33,240 nt of DNA from Eubacteriales bacterium (GCA_030536755.1 JAUNPJ010000044.1:1-33240), one strand, 5' to 3'; shown: positions 23,727 to 31,959, counted from the first letter of the stretch. Translations and numbers: made by a program. Notes: generated from the sequence alone by a model not told the origin.

Positions 23727-23755
23727 TTGACATGGTAAATAATTCATACTATGAT
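23727..23755 (+). promoter_or_regulatory. promoter of the AraC-GH39 regulator gene
   Basis: A perfect TTGACA (23727-23732), a 17-nt spacer and TATGAT (23750-23755) lie 34 bp before the ATG. Unlike the two operons it should control, this promoter is near consensus, so the regulator is probably made constitutively. Confidence 0.8.
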
Positions 23756-23789
23756 AAATTTGTCAAAATATATTATTGGAGAATAAAAC

Positions 23790-26195
23790 ATGGCAAATGA
23801 TGCAAATAAAGAAAAGTTAAAGATTCGTGTATTAAACGCAACAGAAGAAAGAGAACATTTTCATCAGGACATAGAACTGATCTACATTCTTGAGGGAAGT
23901 ATGGATGTTTGTATTGCAGACCAGACAACTCATATGCAGGCAGAAGATGTTTTGGTGATCAATGCAAATAAAAAGCACAGCTTTCGGGCTTCAGACAATA
24001 TTTTGTTTGCCAGTTTGAATATTAATTATCAGCTTGTCAGCGATATTTTTCAGAGTGTTAATGTCATATTTTGGTGCGATTCTACGAAAGGTGCAAATGA
24101 ACGCTATGAAACGCTGAGAAAAGTGCTGAAACAGCTTCTTAATCATTATCTGAGTACGAGAGGCGGTGTGGCAAACTTTGGACACATTGCCTTGTGTTAT
24201 CAGGTCCTAGATATTTTATCGGTGAATTTTCTGGTGAGAAGCGCGGACAAAGAGCATATAGCCGAACAGGACAAATTCGATGAAAGAATTGCGCAGATTA
24301 ATAATTACATCCGTGCGAATTATAACCAGCCGATTAGTCTCAAAGAATTATCGGAGAAATTATTTTTGTCTAACGGATATTTGTCGCGATTTTTTAAGAA
24401 AAATTATGGAATGAGCTTCGCAGAGTATCTGACAAATATAAGATTATATCATGCTGTAGATGAACTCCTGTACACGAATACACCGATTACAAGAATTGCC
24501 TTTGACTGTGGATTTTCCAATGTAGCCGTTTTTAACAAAGCTTTTAAAAAAGCATATGGAGATACACCTTCGAATGTCAGAAAAAAATCAAAAGAGCAGA
24601 ATGCAGAACCTGAACAGAATGAAAATGATGTTGTGGTGGAAGAGCGTTTGGAGCAGTTTTTGCGAAAGGATGGCGTGGAGTCTGAGCAGATTGTGGAAAG
24701 TCAGACTGTTGAGGGGACTTATTCCGTGCAGAACTGGAAGTTGGCAAATTGTCAGAAAAACCGGACAATCAATATCGGCTCTGCCGCAGATTTGCTGAAA
24801 TCAGAAGTGCAGGAGCATGTCATTCTTTTAAAGGAGGCACTGGGATTTTCTTATGTCCGTTTCTGGAATATTTTTTCGCAGGAGATGCTGATTGACCTGA
24901 CAAGAGAGACAGAAGATTATAATTTTTCAAAAATGGATTTAATTCTTGATTTCTTACTGCGTAATGATATCAAACCGCACATTGAACTTGGAATGAAACC
25001 GAGGCGGCTGCTTCGCAATGTACAAAGTGCCTTGATTGAGAAAAAAGAAGAACAGAAAGAAATCGGCGAAGATGCATGGAAGAGAGTAATCCATGCGTTT
25101 ATGCGGCATTTGGCGAGACGTTACACAAGAGAAGAACTGGATTGTTGGCGATTGGAACTCTGGTTTGATGAAAGTGGACGTGACCAGGAAGAAGAAATCC
25201 AGAAGTATTTTCGATTATTTAACTGCAGTTATGAAATCGTGAAAAAATACAGCGAGAAGATGGAGTTTGGAGGATGTGGATTCCGAGTAGGCTTTGAAGA
25301 TGTGGCAGAGCTTATGAAAGAATGGAAAAAGCAGAAGCATCAGCCAGATTTTATTTCCATGCTCTATTATCCGTATGAAAGAGGAGAAATTAATCAGGAA
25401 AGATATTCCAAAAGAAGTACCGATGATGATGGAATGATTCATCGTATCGGGGAGGTAAAGACTTTTTTGAAAGAGGCTGGCATGGATGATTGTAAGTTCT
25501 ATGTAACTGAATGGAATTTGACGATTTCTGACAGAAATTATATGAATGATACCTGCTTTAAAGCAGCGTATATTATTAAGAATCTTTTGGATTGTTACGA
25601 ATATGTAGATGATATGGCATATTTCCTTGGAAGCGACCGTGTGACAGAGTATTATGATTCTCATAAGATGCTGCATGGAGGATCTGGGGTGATTGCTAAG
25701 GATGGTATTTTGAAACCTGCCGGATTTGCGTTTGACTTTTGGAATCAGTTATATCCGTATTATATCGGAAAAGGAAAGAATTATCTGGTAACAACAGATC
25801 TTCATAATTCGTATGGCATTATATGTCATAACCAGAAAAGACTGAATTATAATTACTATTTTATTCGTGAGGATGAAGTCCGCAAAGAGCATATCTGGAA
25901 ATATTTTGAAGACCGGGAAGTGTTAAAACTAAAACTTCACCTTACAGATGTTTTGGACGGTACTTATAAGATTAAGATTTATCGTATCAATGAACAGTGT
26001 GGAAGTATATTGAATATCTGGGAAGAAATGGAATACGAAAGTGAATTGTCGCGAAATGATATTAAATATTTTCGAAGAGCATGTGAACCAAAACTTACGA
26101 TACAAAAATGCGAAGCCAAAGAAGGAACGATACAGCTGAACATCGAGATGGCTGCAAATGAGATTATGTTTATTCGTATGAGGAGATTGATTTAA
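23790..26195 (+). CDS. AraC-family regulator fused to a GH39-like domain
   Basis: This 801-residue protein has three parts. A cupin-type sensor is at about 1-85 (EREHFHQDIELIYILEGSMD). An AraC double helix-turn-helix is at about 168-266 (LSEKLFLSNGYLSRFF, then FDCGFSNVAVFNKAFKKAYG). A domain of about 480 residues resembles GH39 beta-xylosidases. In the last part the nucleophile motif TEWN is kept (E574). The place of the acid/base motif (W-N-E-P in enzymes) reads LELWFDESG (455-463), so the catalytic glutamate seems displaced or lost. It is more likely a sugar-sensing domain than an active enzyme. It lies between the two sugar operons it probably regulates. Confidence 0.88.
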   Translation: MANDANKEKLKIRVLNATEEREHFHQDIELIYILEGSMDVCIADQTTHMQAEDVLVINANKKHSFRASDNILFASLNINYQLVSDIFQSVNVIFWCDSTKGANERYETLRKVLKQLLNHYLSTRGGVANFGHIALCYQVLDILSVNFLVRSADKEHIAEQDKFDERIAQINNYIRANYNQPISLKELSEKLFLSNGYLSRFFKKNYGMSFAEYLTNIRLYHAVDELLYTNTPITRIAFDCGFSNVAVFNKAFKKAYGDTPSNVRKKSKEQNAEPEQNENDVVVEERLEQFLRKDGVESEQIVESQTVEGTYSVQNWKLANCQKNRTINIGSAADLLKSEVQEHVILLKEALGFSYVRFWNIFSQEMLIDLTRETEDYNFSKMDLILDFLLRNDIKPHIELGMKPRRLLRNVQSALIEKKEEQKEIGEDAWKRVIHAFMRHLARRYTREELDCWRLELWFDESGRDQEEEIQKYFRLFNCSYEIVKKYSEKMEFGGCGFRVGFEDVAELMKEWKKQKHQPDFISMLYYPYERGEINQERYSKRSTDDDGMIHRIGEVKTFLKEAGMDDCKFYVTEWNLTISDRNYMNDTCFKAAYIIKNLLDCYEYVDDMAYFLGSDRVTEYYDSHKMLHGGSGVIAKDGILKPAGFAFDFWNQLYPYYIGKGKNYLVTTDLHNSYGIICHNQKRLNYNYYFIREDEVRKEHIWKYFEDREVLKLKLHLTDVLDGTYKIKIYRINEQCGSILNIWEEMEYESELSRNDIKYFRRACEPKLTIQKCEAKEGTIQLNIEMAANEIMFIRMRRLI

Positions 26196-26225
26196 ACGCA
26201 ATCTCCATATACGATCAAAAATAAA

Positions 26226-26254
26226 TTTACAAACATTGAGGTGTATGATACAAT
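26226..26254 (+). promoter_or_regulatory. promoter of the DUF2798 gene
   Basis: TTTACA (26226-26231), a 17-nt spacer and TACAAT (26249-26254). The dyad ATGATA CAA TATCAT (26245-26259) overlaps the -10 and may be an operator. Confidence 0.6.
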
Positions 26255-26357
26255 ATCATCTCAGGAAAAACAAAAGAATATATGGTAAAATTGGAAACGC
26301 ACAATCCTCCGGATGATAACGAACAACACATAGAGTAATCAGAAGGAGGGTATTTTT

Positions 26358-26819
26358 ATGCCAAAAAACAAATTTCAAGATGCTGTATTTACACTGATTA
26401 TGGCTGCGGTTATGGTTTATGGAATGATCGTGTACAACGTAGCCCTTAACATGGGAGGAGTCAGCGGACAAACATTTTTGATCGCACTGAATGAGATACC
26501 GATTATGGTGCCGATTGCGTTTGTTTTGGAGTTCTTCGTGGTTGGAAAGATTGCAAGAAGATTGGCGTTTTCCGTCATGAGACCGGATGACAGACCACAG
26601 TTTATTACTTATGCAATTTCCATTTGCATCTGCTGCATCATGTGTCCGATCATGAGCCTGATTGCAACGCTTTTATTTAAGGAGACAAAGAGTTTTGCGG
26701 TCTGGATACAGACATGGGCAATGAATTTTCCAATGGCAATGCTGTATCAGCTTTTCTATTGCGGACCATTGGTTCGTCTTATTTTCAGAACGATATTCAG
26801 AGAAAAGAAACAATGTTAG
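26358..26819 (+). CDS. DUF2798-type four-helix membrane protein
   Basis: This 153-residue protein has four hydrophobic helices at about 10-32, 42-66, 85-108 and 118-142. The typical start is FQDAVFTLIMAAVMVYGMI, with NEIPIMVPIAFVLEFFVVGK in the middle. It matches the DUF2798 family, whose function is unknown. AGAAGGAGGG lies before the ATG. It has its own promoter and is followed 3 bp later by the first 144-bp repeat and then a terminator, so it is probably a single-gene unit rather than part of either sugar operon. Confidence 0.85.
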   Translation: MPKNKFQDAVFTLIMAAVMVYGMIVYNVALNMGGVSGQTFLIALNEIPIMVPIAFVLEFFVVGKIARRLAFSVMRPDDRPQFITYAISICICCIMCPIMSLIATLLFKETKSFAVWIQTWAMNFPMAMLYQLFYCGPLVRLIFRTIFREKKQC

Positions 26820-26822
26820 AAT

Positions 26823-26966
26823 GTAACTGTTCAGTAGGTAATATCCCGCGAGGTGTTTTCATGCATTTTGCATGAAAATCCCGAGACATACAGGCCAAAA
26901 TCCCATCATCAAAGATGATTTTTCATGGATTTTGGCTCGTATCTGTGAGGGTACTGAACAGATACG
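26823..26966. repeat. 144-bp structured repeat, copy 1
   Basis: Same length as 31394-31537 and identical except for two positions. The ends are inverted (CTGTTCAGTA and TACTGAACAG). Inside are two hairpins: TTTCATGCA/TGCATGAAA near 26861-26881, and CCAAAATCC..GGATTTTGG near 26894-26934 with ATCATC/GATGAT at its tip. No coding capacity. It resembles a MITE or large REP-type element. It begins 3 bp after the DUF2798 stop. Confidence 0.9.
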
Positions 26967-26984
26967 TTAGAATAAGCAAAAATA

Positions 26985-27038
26985 AAAATATCTTTATGAA
27001 AATCGGGAATTATCCTGCATTTCGTAAAGATATTTTTT
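26985..27038 (+). terminator. terminator after the DUF2798 unit
   Basis: AAAAATATCTTTA (26985-26997) pairs with TAAAGATATTTTT (27025-27037) around a 27-nt loop. The distal arm is T-rich. Confidence 0.6.
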
Positions 27039-27163
27039 ATTGTATAAAATCTTTATAGGATGAAGAGTCAAAATTATACTACATTTTGTTGCCTTTTAAA
27101 AATTGGGTAATTTTCAGGATAAAATCAGGTTAAAAAACAATCAAGAATGGGTTTTGTCAAAGA

Positions 27164-27192
27164 AAGTCAGGAAAGGGAGTCTTTGCTAAAAT
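27164..27192 (+). promoter_or_regulatory. candidate activator-dependent promoter of the dgp-like operon
   Basis: AAGTCA (27164-27169), a 17-nt spacer and TAAAAT (27187-27192) with an extended -10 (TGC). The -35 is weak. The upstream TTTGTCAAAGAAAG resembles bases before the other operon's promoter (TCAAAAGTGAAGAAG). The region 26967-27240 contains no gene. Confidence 0.45.
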
Positions 27193-27240
27193 AAACTTAC
27201 AAACAAACACACAGAGAGTAAATGAAGGAGGACTAAAAAA

Positions 27241-28344
27241 ATGAGCAAATCAAAAATTGGAGTTATCGGATGTGGAGGAATCGCAAATCAGAAACATTTT
27301 CCAGCCTTGAAAAACAATGCAGACTTAAATGAAATCGTGGCATTTTGCGACATTATTGAGGAGAGAGCTGCAAAGGCAGCAAAAGAATTTGGAGCAGAAG
27401 GCGCAAAGGTTTACACAGATTACCATGAACTTCTGGAAAATCCGGAGGTAGAGATCGTACATATCTGTACACCAAATGTTTCTCACAGCGAAATCGCAAT
27501 TGCAGCGTTTGCGGCAAAAAAACATGTATATTGTGAGAAGCCAATGTCTCACAGCACAGAAGAAGCTGAGAAAATGGTAGAGGCATGGAAAAAATCCGGA
27601 ATGCAGTTTACAGTAGGATATCAGAACCGTTTCCGTCCTGAGGTACAGAATCTTCATGCAGCATGCCAGAAGGGTGAGCTGGGAGAAATCTACTATGGAA
27701 AAGCACATGCAGTTCGCAGAAGAGGCGTTCCTACCTGGGGAGTATTTATGGATAAAGAAGCACAGGGCGGCGGTCCTCTGATCGATATCGGAACACATGC
27801 ACTGGATATTACTTTATGGTGCATGGACAATTATGATATTGACAGCGTTACCGGTTCTGTATTCTACAAACTGGGCAGCCTGCAGCAGGCAACAGAGGGA
27901 AATCTGTTTGGACCATGGAATCCGGAGACATATGAAGTAGAAGATTCTGCAATGGGCTTCATCAAGATGAAAAACGGTGCAACAATCAGTCTGGAAGCAA
28001 GTTGGGCTCTGAATATTCTGGAGTCAAGAGAGGCATCTACAACTCTTTGCGGAACAGCAGCAGGTGCAGAAATCCATTCTGGTATGAGCTATTCAAAAAA
28101 TGAACTGATCTACAACAGAGGAAGAAACAATCAGTTAATGGAAGAAACATTATCACCAGTTGGAGGCGTTGCTTACTTCGGAGGCGGCGGTGGAGAAGAA
28201 GGCTCTATCGACTGTAGACAGTGGCTTGAGGCAGTTCAGAATGGAACAGAACCACTTGTAAAACCGGAAGAGGCACTGGCAGTAACAAAAATTTTGGATG
28301 CAATTTATAAATCTGCAAAAGAAAATAAAGAAATTAAATTCTAA
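27241..28344 (+). CDS. dgpA: Gfo/Idh/MocA oxidoreductase, DgpA-like
   Basis: This 367-residue NAD-dependent enzyme has the Rossmann loop GVIGCGGIANQKHFPAL (7-23), EKPMSHS (99-105) with the conserved lysine, and GGPLIDIGTHALD (177-189) with D182 and H186. Together with the next two genes it matches the set in which DgpA oxidises the C3 hydroxyl of a glucoside to a ketone, the activating step for glycosidic bond cleavage. GAAGGAGGACT precedes the ATG. A 17-nt gap separates it from the beta-subunit gene. The name rests on synteny with the CGDB gene. Similar enzymes also act on O-glycosides, so the substrate is open. Confidence 0.82.
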   Translation: MSKSKIGVIGCGGIANQKHFPALKNNADLNEIVAFCDIIEERAAKAAKEFGAEGAKVYTDYHELLENPEVEIVHICTPNVSHSEIAIAAFAAKKHVYCEKPMSHSTEEAEKMVEAWKKSGMQFTVGYQNRFRPEVQNLHAACQKGELGEIYYGKAHAVRRRGVPTWGVFMDKEAQGGGPLIDIGTHALDITLWCMDNYDIDSVTGSVFYKLGSLQQATEGNLFGPWNPETYEVEDSAMGFIKMKNGATISLEASWALNILESREASTTLCGTAAGAEIHSGMSYSKNELIYNRGRNNQLMEETLSPVGGVAYFGGGGGEEGSIDCRQWLEAVQNGTEPLVKPEEALAVTKILDAIYKSAKENKEIKF

Positions 28345-28361
28345 GAAGGAGGCTGTATACA

Positions 28362-28793
28362 ATGGCTTTTGCAATGAGAATGAACTTTGTGGATGTGATC
28401 GTAAGTGATAGTCTGAAAAATTATTATGTAAATGGAAAGAAGATGGGATATCAGTTTGATATCCGTTTGAGCTACTATCGTGGCCATTTTCTCTCTGTCA
28501 TTGATCAGTTCGCTGTAAAAGTAGACGATTTTGAAGTACCGGCAGAAAGAATCAAGTTCTGTATCAATGGAAAAGAGTTCAGTCCGGTAGAGTTTGATAA
28601 ATGTTACACAGAATTCTGGCAGATTATAGAGCCGGCAACGATTCGAGTGATTTATCCGGGCGGACTGCCGGAAGGTGAGCATAAAGTAGATGTAACCTTA
28701 TTCTTCCGTTCTCCATATATGCCGATTGGACCAAATCATCAGTATATGCCTGTAGACAGCTGCGGAAGCAAAACGCTTAAAATTACAGATTAG
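28362..28793 (+). CDS. dgpB: C-glycoside deglycosidase beta subunit (CGDB, DUF6379), DgpB-like
   Basis: This 143-residue protein matches the CGDB/DUF6379 family. Visible hallmarks are LSYYRGHFLSVIDQF (near residues 36-50), the VDDFEVPAERIKFCINGKEF segment, FWQIIEPATIRVIYPGGL and HKVDVTLFFRSPYMPIG. In characterised systems this small beta-sandwich subunit binds the TIM-barrel alpha subunit, and together they eliminate the aglycone from a 3-keto C-glycoside. Length is normal. GAAGGAGG precedes the ATG, and the alpha-subunit gene starts 12 nt after its stop. This is the most diagnostic gene of the operon. Confidence 0.87.
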   Translation: MAFAMRMNFVDVIVSDSLKNYYVNGKKMGYQFDIRLSYYRGHFLSVIDQFAVKVDDFEVPAERIKFCINGKEFSPVEFDKCYTEFWQIIEPATIRVIYPGGLPEGEHKVDVTLFFRSPYMPIGPNHQYMPVDSCGSKTLKITD

Positions 28794-28805
28794 GAGGAGA
28801 GAAAA

Positions 28806-29786
28806 ATGGCAAATGTAAAAACTGGTATTACTCTGTTTTCTTTGGGAACCCCGTATCTGAAGGGTGAGCTGGATCTGGAAGGTGTGATCCGCACCGCTGC
28901 TGAGTTGGGAGCAGAGGGATATGAAATTGTTGCAAGTCAGATGATTCCAAGTTATCCATATGTATCCGATGAATTTGTAGAATTTATTAATAGCTGTAAA
29001 GAAAAATACGGAATTGGACCAATCTGCTATTCTGCAAATATGGATTGTGGTATGCTCAAAGATAGAGATCTGACGGAAGACGAAATGGTAGCGAGAGCGA
29101 TTACCGATATTATTTCTGCAAATAAACTGGGATGTACAGTGATGCGTGAACAGTTTTTGCTGTCTCCAAATGGTCTTGCAAGAATCGCACCTTATGCAGA
29201 GGCTTACAATGTCCGCGTAGGAATCGAGATTCATAACCCGGAAAGCCCGATTACAAAGTCTATTCAGGATTACTTAGAGGTAATTGAAAAGACAGGAAGC
29301 AAATATATTGGATTTATTCCGGATTTCGGATGCTTTGCTACAAAACCGAATAAACCATACTGGGATCGTGCACTGGCAGCAGGTGCGACTGTAGAACAGC
29401 TTGAAAAATGCGCAAAGCTGCGTTATGACAATGTATCTCAGGAAGAAGCATTTAAGATTATGGGACCGGATCTTGCAAAATGTCCGGTACTTGGAGGAAC
29501 ACTCAGCAGTATGTATGGTTTTGTTCAGTTTAGAAAAGACTGCAAAAAGGAACTGGAAGGTCTGAAGCAAATTATGCCGTATTGCTTTGAAATGCATGGA
29601 AAGTGCCATTATGTCGATGAAAATCTCCATGAAGTGTCAATTCCTTATGAAGAAATCATTCCTGTGATTGCAGAATCTGATTATGATGGATTTATTGTAA
29701 CAGAGTTTGAGGACGAGGGTGGATATGATGCGGTAGAGCAGACAACCCGTCATGTAGCGATGGTGAAAAAATTATTAAATCAGTAA
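28806..29786 (+). CDS. dgpC: C-glycoside deglycosidase alpha subunit (TIM barrel), DgpC-like
   Basis: This 326-residue xylose-isomerase-like TIM barrel directly follows the CGDB gene, as dgpC follows dgpB. Likely metal ligands are E141 (GIEIHNPE), D173 (IPDFGCF), H264 or H268 (FEMHGKCHYV) and E300 (VTEFEDEGG). H143 next to the first ligand is a candidate catalytic base. With DgpB it would cleave the bond between a 3-keto sugar and the aglycone by elimination. AGGAGGAGAGAAA precedes the ATG. No truncation or odd codon use is seen. Substrate (C-glycosyl flavonoid, other C-glycoside or O-glycoside) cannot be read from sequence. Confidence 0.85.
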   Translation: MANVKTGITLFSLGTPYLKGELDLEGVIRTAAELGAEGYEIVASQMIPSYPYVSDEFVEFINSCKEKYGIGPICYSANMDCGMLKDRDLTEDEMVARAITDIISANKLGCTVMREQFLLSPNGLARIAPYAEAYNVRVGIEIHNPESPITKSIQDYLEVIEKTGSKYIGFIPDFGCFATKPNKPYWDRALAAGATVEQLEKCAKLRYDNVSQEEAFKIMGPDLAKCPVLGGTLSSMYGFVQFRKDCKKELEGLKQIMPYCFEMHGKCHYVDENLHEVSIPYEEIIPVIAESDYDGFIVTEFEDEGGYDAVEQTTRHVAMVKKLLNQ

Positions 29787-29808
29787 AAGGATGACAACAA
29801 AAGAAACA

Positions 29809-29840
29809 GGCATGTACAGTGCTGGCACACCGTACATGCC
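29809..29840 (+). promoter_or_regulatory. hairpin between dgpC-like gene and transporter
   Basis: GGCATGTAC (29809-29817) pairs perfectly with GTACATGCC (29832-29840). The 14-nt loop contains GTGC-TG-GCAC. There is no T-tract, so it is probably an RNA-processing or stability element rather than a terminator, separating enzyme and transporter expression. Confidence 0.6.
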
Positions 29841-29926
29841 AGGAATGAATAAACCATTACCCGATGTTTATTCTAAATCCTGTAATAGATAGTTGTCAAG
29901 GTATTTACATATCTGGGAGGAAGAAG

Positions 29927-31291
29927 ATGGAAACAACAAAGAAGTTATCCAAAAAAACGCTTTTGGCGTACGGTATGGGGGACTTTGCAAGTAACCTTTG
30001 CTGGACCTTTATTGGAAGTTATTTGAGTGTATTTTATACAGATGTAGTTGGACTTGCACCGGCAATTGCTTCTGCGATTATGCTGATTGCAAAAATCTGG
30101 GATGGTGTCAATGATCCGATGTTTGGCGCGATTGCAGAGAGAACCAATACAAAGAAAGGGCGTTTCAGACCATATATTTTCTATGGAGCTCCATTTCTTG
30201 CTGTATTTTCCGTACTGGCCTTTACCACACTGGGAACTGGAAAGGGAGCAGTTTTGTGGGCTGGATTTACATATATTGGATGTGGAATGCTTTATACAGT
30301 CGTGAATTTGTCTTATGGTTCGTTGTCTACCGTTATGACAACAGATCCGGACGATATTGCACAGTTGAACAGTTGGAGAATGATGGGAACCAACTTAAGT
30401 GCAGTATTACTGAATGCGATTACGGCTCCGCTTCTTTTGAAATTTTCTGGTGGTGCTGAGACTTATACAGCAGGTGCTTATACAAAAGTAGCAATTATTT
30501 TTGCGATTTGCGCACTTCCATTATTTTATTTCGTATATGCAAATTGTAAAGAGACTATACGTCCTGTGCAGAGAAGCACAAAAGTTTCTGTTGGAACAAG
30601 TATAAAGTCTGTGCTTGGAAATAAACCATTGATGTTGATTTTCTTTATTCAGCTGCTTGCAATGACCGCATTTTTTGGCCGTATGGGCGTAGTTATTTAT
30701 TATCTGATATATAATGTGCAGCGATTTGATCTGATTGCAGCATTTATGTCACTGCCATCCTTGTGTACGGTAATTGGAATCTTCCTTACGAAAAATTATA
30801 CAGTAAAAATCGGTAAAAAGAAAATGGCCACCATTGGCTATATTGGATCTAGTTTGGCATTGATTTTGATTTACATTGTAGGAAAAACCATGGGATATTC
30901 AAATATTCCAATTCTTCTGATTCTTCATTGTGCATATGGCTTTTTCTGCTTCTCCTTCCCGATTCCAATGGCCATGATTCCGGACGCAATCAATTATGCA
31001 GAGGATCAGACAGGCGTTCGTTCAGATGGAATTTCTTACGCAACTGTATCGTTATCTACAAAGTTTGGTTCTGCCTTTGGTGTGTCCGGTGCACTGCTGA
31101 TTATGGGAGCCTTTGGATATGTGGCAAATGCGCAGCAGACCGCTCAGGCACTTGAGGGAATTAATTTAACGACGAATCTGATTTTTGGAATGATGTACTT
31201 GCTTTGCCTGATTCCGCTGATGATTTATCCGTTGAATGAGAAACGATGTGCAGAGATTCTGGAAAGTTTGAATCAGAAAAGAGAATCATGA
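29927..31291 (+). CDS. GPH-family (MelB-like) glycoside:cation symporter, MFS
   Basis: This 454-residue transporter has about 12 membrane helices. The GPH start pattern is GMGDFASNLCWTFIGSYLSV. The loop 2/3 motif is IWDGVNDPMFGAIAERTNTK, with GRFRPYI after it. Relatives import melibiose, glucuronides, xylosides and other glycosides with H+ or Na+. I chose ATG 29927 directly behind GGGAGGAAGAAG; an upstream in-frame ATG at 29864 lacks a site. It would import the glycoside handled by the enzymes upstream. A terminator follows. Confidence 0.93.
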   Translation: METTKKLSKKTLLAYGMGDFASNLCWTFIGSYLSVFYTDVVGLAPAIASAIMLIAKIWDGVNDPMFGAIAERTNTKKGRFRPYIFYGAPFLAVFSVLAFTTLGTGKGAVLWAGFTYIGCGMLYTVVNLSYGSLSTVMTTDPDDIAQLNSWRMMGTNLSAVLLNAITAPLLLKFSGGAETYTAGAYTKVAIIFAICALPLFYFVYANCKETIRPVQRSTKVSVGTSIKSVLGNKPLMLIFFIQLLAMTAFFGRMGVVIYYLIYNVQRFDLIAAFMSLPSLCTVIGIFLTKNYTVKIGKKKMATIGYIGSSLALILIYIVGKTMGYSNIPILLILHCAYGFFCFSFPIPMAMIPDAINYAEDQTGVRSDGISYATVSLSTKFGSAFGVSGALLIMGAFGYVANAQQTAQALEGINLTTNLIFGMMYLLCLIPLMIYPLNEKRCAEILESLNQKRES

Positions 31292-31308
31292 TAAGAAATG
31301 TGAAAAAA

Positions 31309-31335
31309 GAAAGGCGGTTTATTCCGCCTTCTTTT
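31309..31335 (+). terminator. terminator of the dgp-like operon
   Basis: AAGGCGG (31311-31317) pairs with CCGCCTT (31324-31330) around a 6-nt loop and is followed by CTTTT; As precede it, so it may act in both directions. Confidence 0.8.
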
Positions 31336-31393
31336 ATGATATAAAGACCGGACAAGGAACGATTTCGTTTCACAGGTTATTTATTGAAAAATA

Positions 31394-31537
31394 GTAACTG
31401 TTCAGCAGGTAATATCCCGCGAGGTGTTTTCATGCATTTTGCATGAAAATCCCGAGACATACAAGCCAAAATCCCATCATCAAAGATGATTTTTCATGGA
31501 TTTTGGCTCGTATCTGTGAGGGTACTGAACAGATACG
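31394..31537. repeat. 144-bp structured repeat, copy 2
   Basis: Same orientation and length as copy 1 at 26823, with two base differences (CAGCAGG for CAGTAGG, ACAAGCC for ACAGGCC). The same inverted ends and two inner hairpins are present. The pair brackets the dgp-like operon exactly. The stretch 31538-31620 next to it is AT-rich and shows no gene. Confidence 0.9.
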
Positions 31538-31620
31538 AAAAATAATTTTTTTGGATTATTATATGCATACATAATTATACAAATAACAGTAAGAAGCAAT
31601 TCAACCACAAGCTGATTTAA

Positions 31621-31887
31621 AATAACGCCATTAAGTTTAAAAATTGCATCTGCAATGGCAAAAAAATTGAATTCATAACCACGATGAATGCCAAACCTTT
31701 ATCGCTTTCAGATCGTGTCATCAACTATATAAAATATAAATGCGATAACAAGACTTTGAAAGGCATAGAAAAAGCTGCCTTTTATCTGCATTGCAGTTCA
31801 AGACAGCTTCAGCGAATTTTAAATAATTTTGAAAAAGACGGTCTTGTTCAAAAAATTGGCAAGGGAACCTATCGATTACAGGAATAA
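31621..31887 (+). pseudogene. C-terminal fragment of a Crp/Fnr-type regulator
   Basis: From ATG 31684, 67 residues (LSLSDRVINYIKYKCDNKTL, then SSRQLQRILNNFEKDGLVQK, then GKGTYRL) form a winged-helix DNA-binding domain of the Crp/Fnr type. The cyclic-nucleotide-like sensor domain is absent. The frame stays open back to a TAA at 31618-31620 and encodes plausible but start-less sequence, so this looks like the remnant of a longer gene cut at its 5' side. No ribosome site is visible before the ATG. The second 144-bp repeat lies 84 bp upstream and may mark the breakpoint. An alternative is a genuine tiny regulator. Confidence 0.55.
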
Positions 31888-31959
31888 CTTCAGGACAGAA
31901 ATCCGTCTGTCTTCATAATGTTCGACTTCTTCTTTCCCAATGATTCCTATTGTAATCAT
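31876..31959 (-). CDS. very short ORF downstream of the 63-aa gene (27 aa)
   Basis: ATG at 31957-31959 with AAGGAAAG 5 to 8 nt upstream opens a frame beginning MITIGIIGKEEVEHYEDRR and ending at TAA 31876-31878. It overlaps the end of the Crp-like fragment on the other strand by 12 bp. The ribosome site and its place 13 bp after the 63-residue gene suggest a second gene of an operon that has lost its 3' part. I do not recognise it. Confidence 0.3.
   Translation of the reverse strand: MITIGIIGKEEVEHYEDRRISVLKLFL

Noticed and set aside
26823-31537. Composite transposon formed by insertion sequences around the operon
   Set aside because: The repeats are only 144 bp and encode no transposase; only a non-autonomous element can be claimed.
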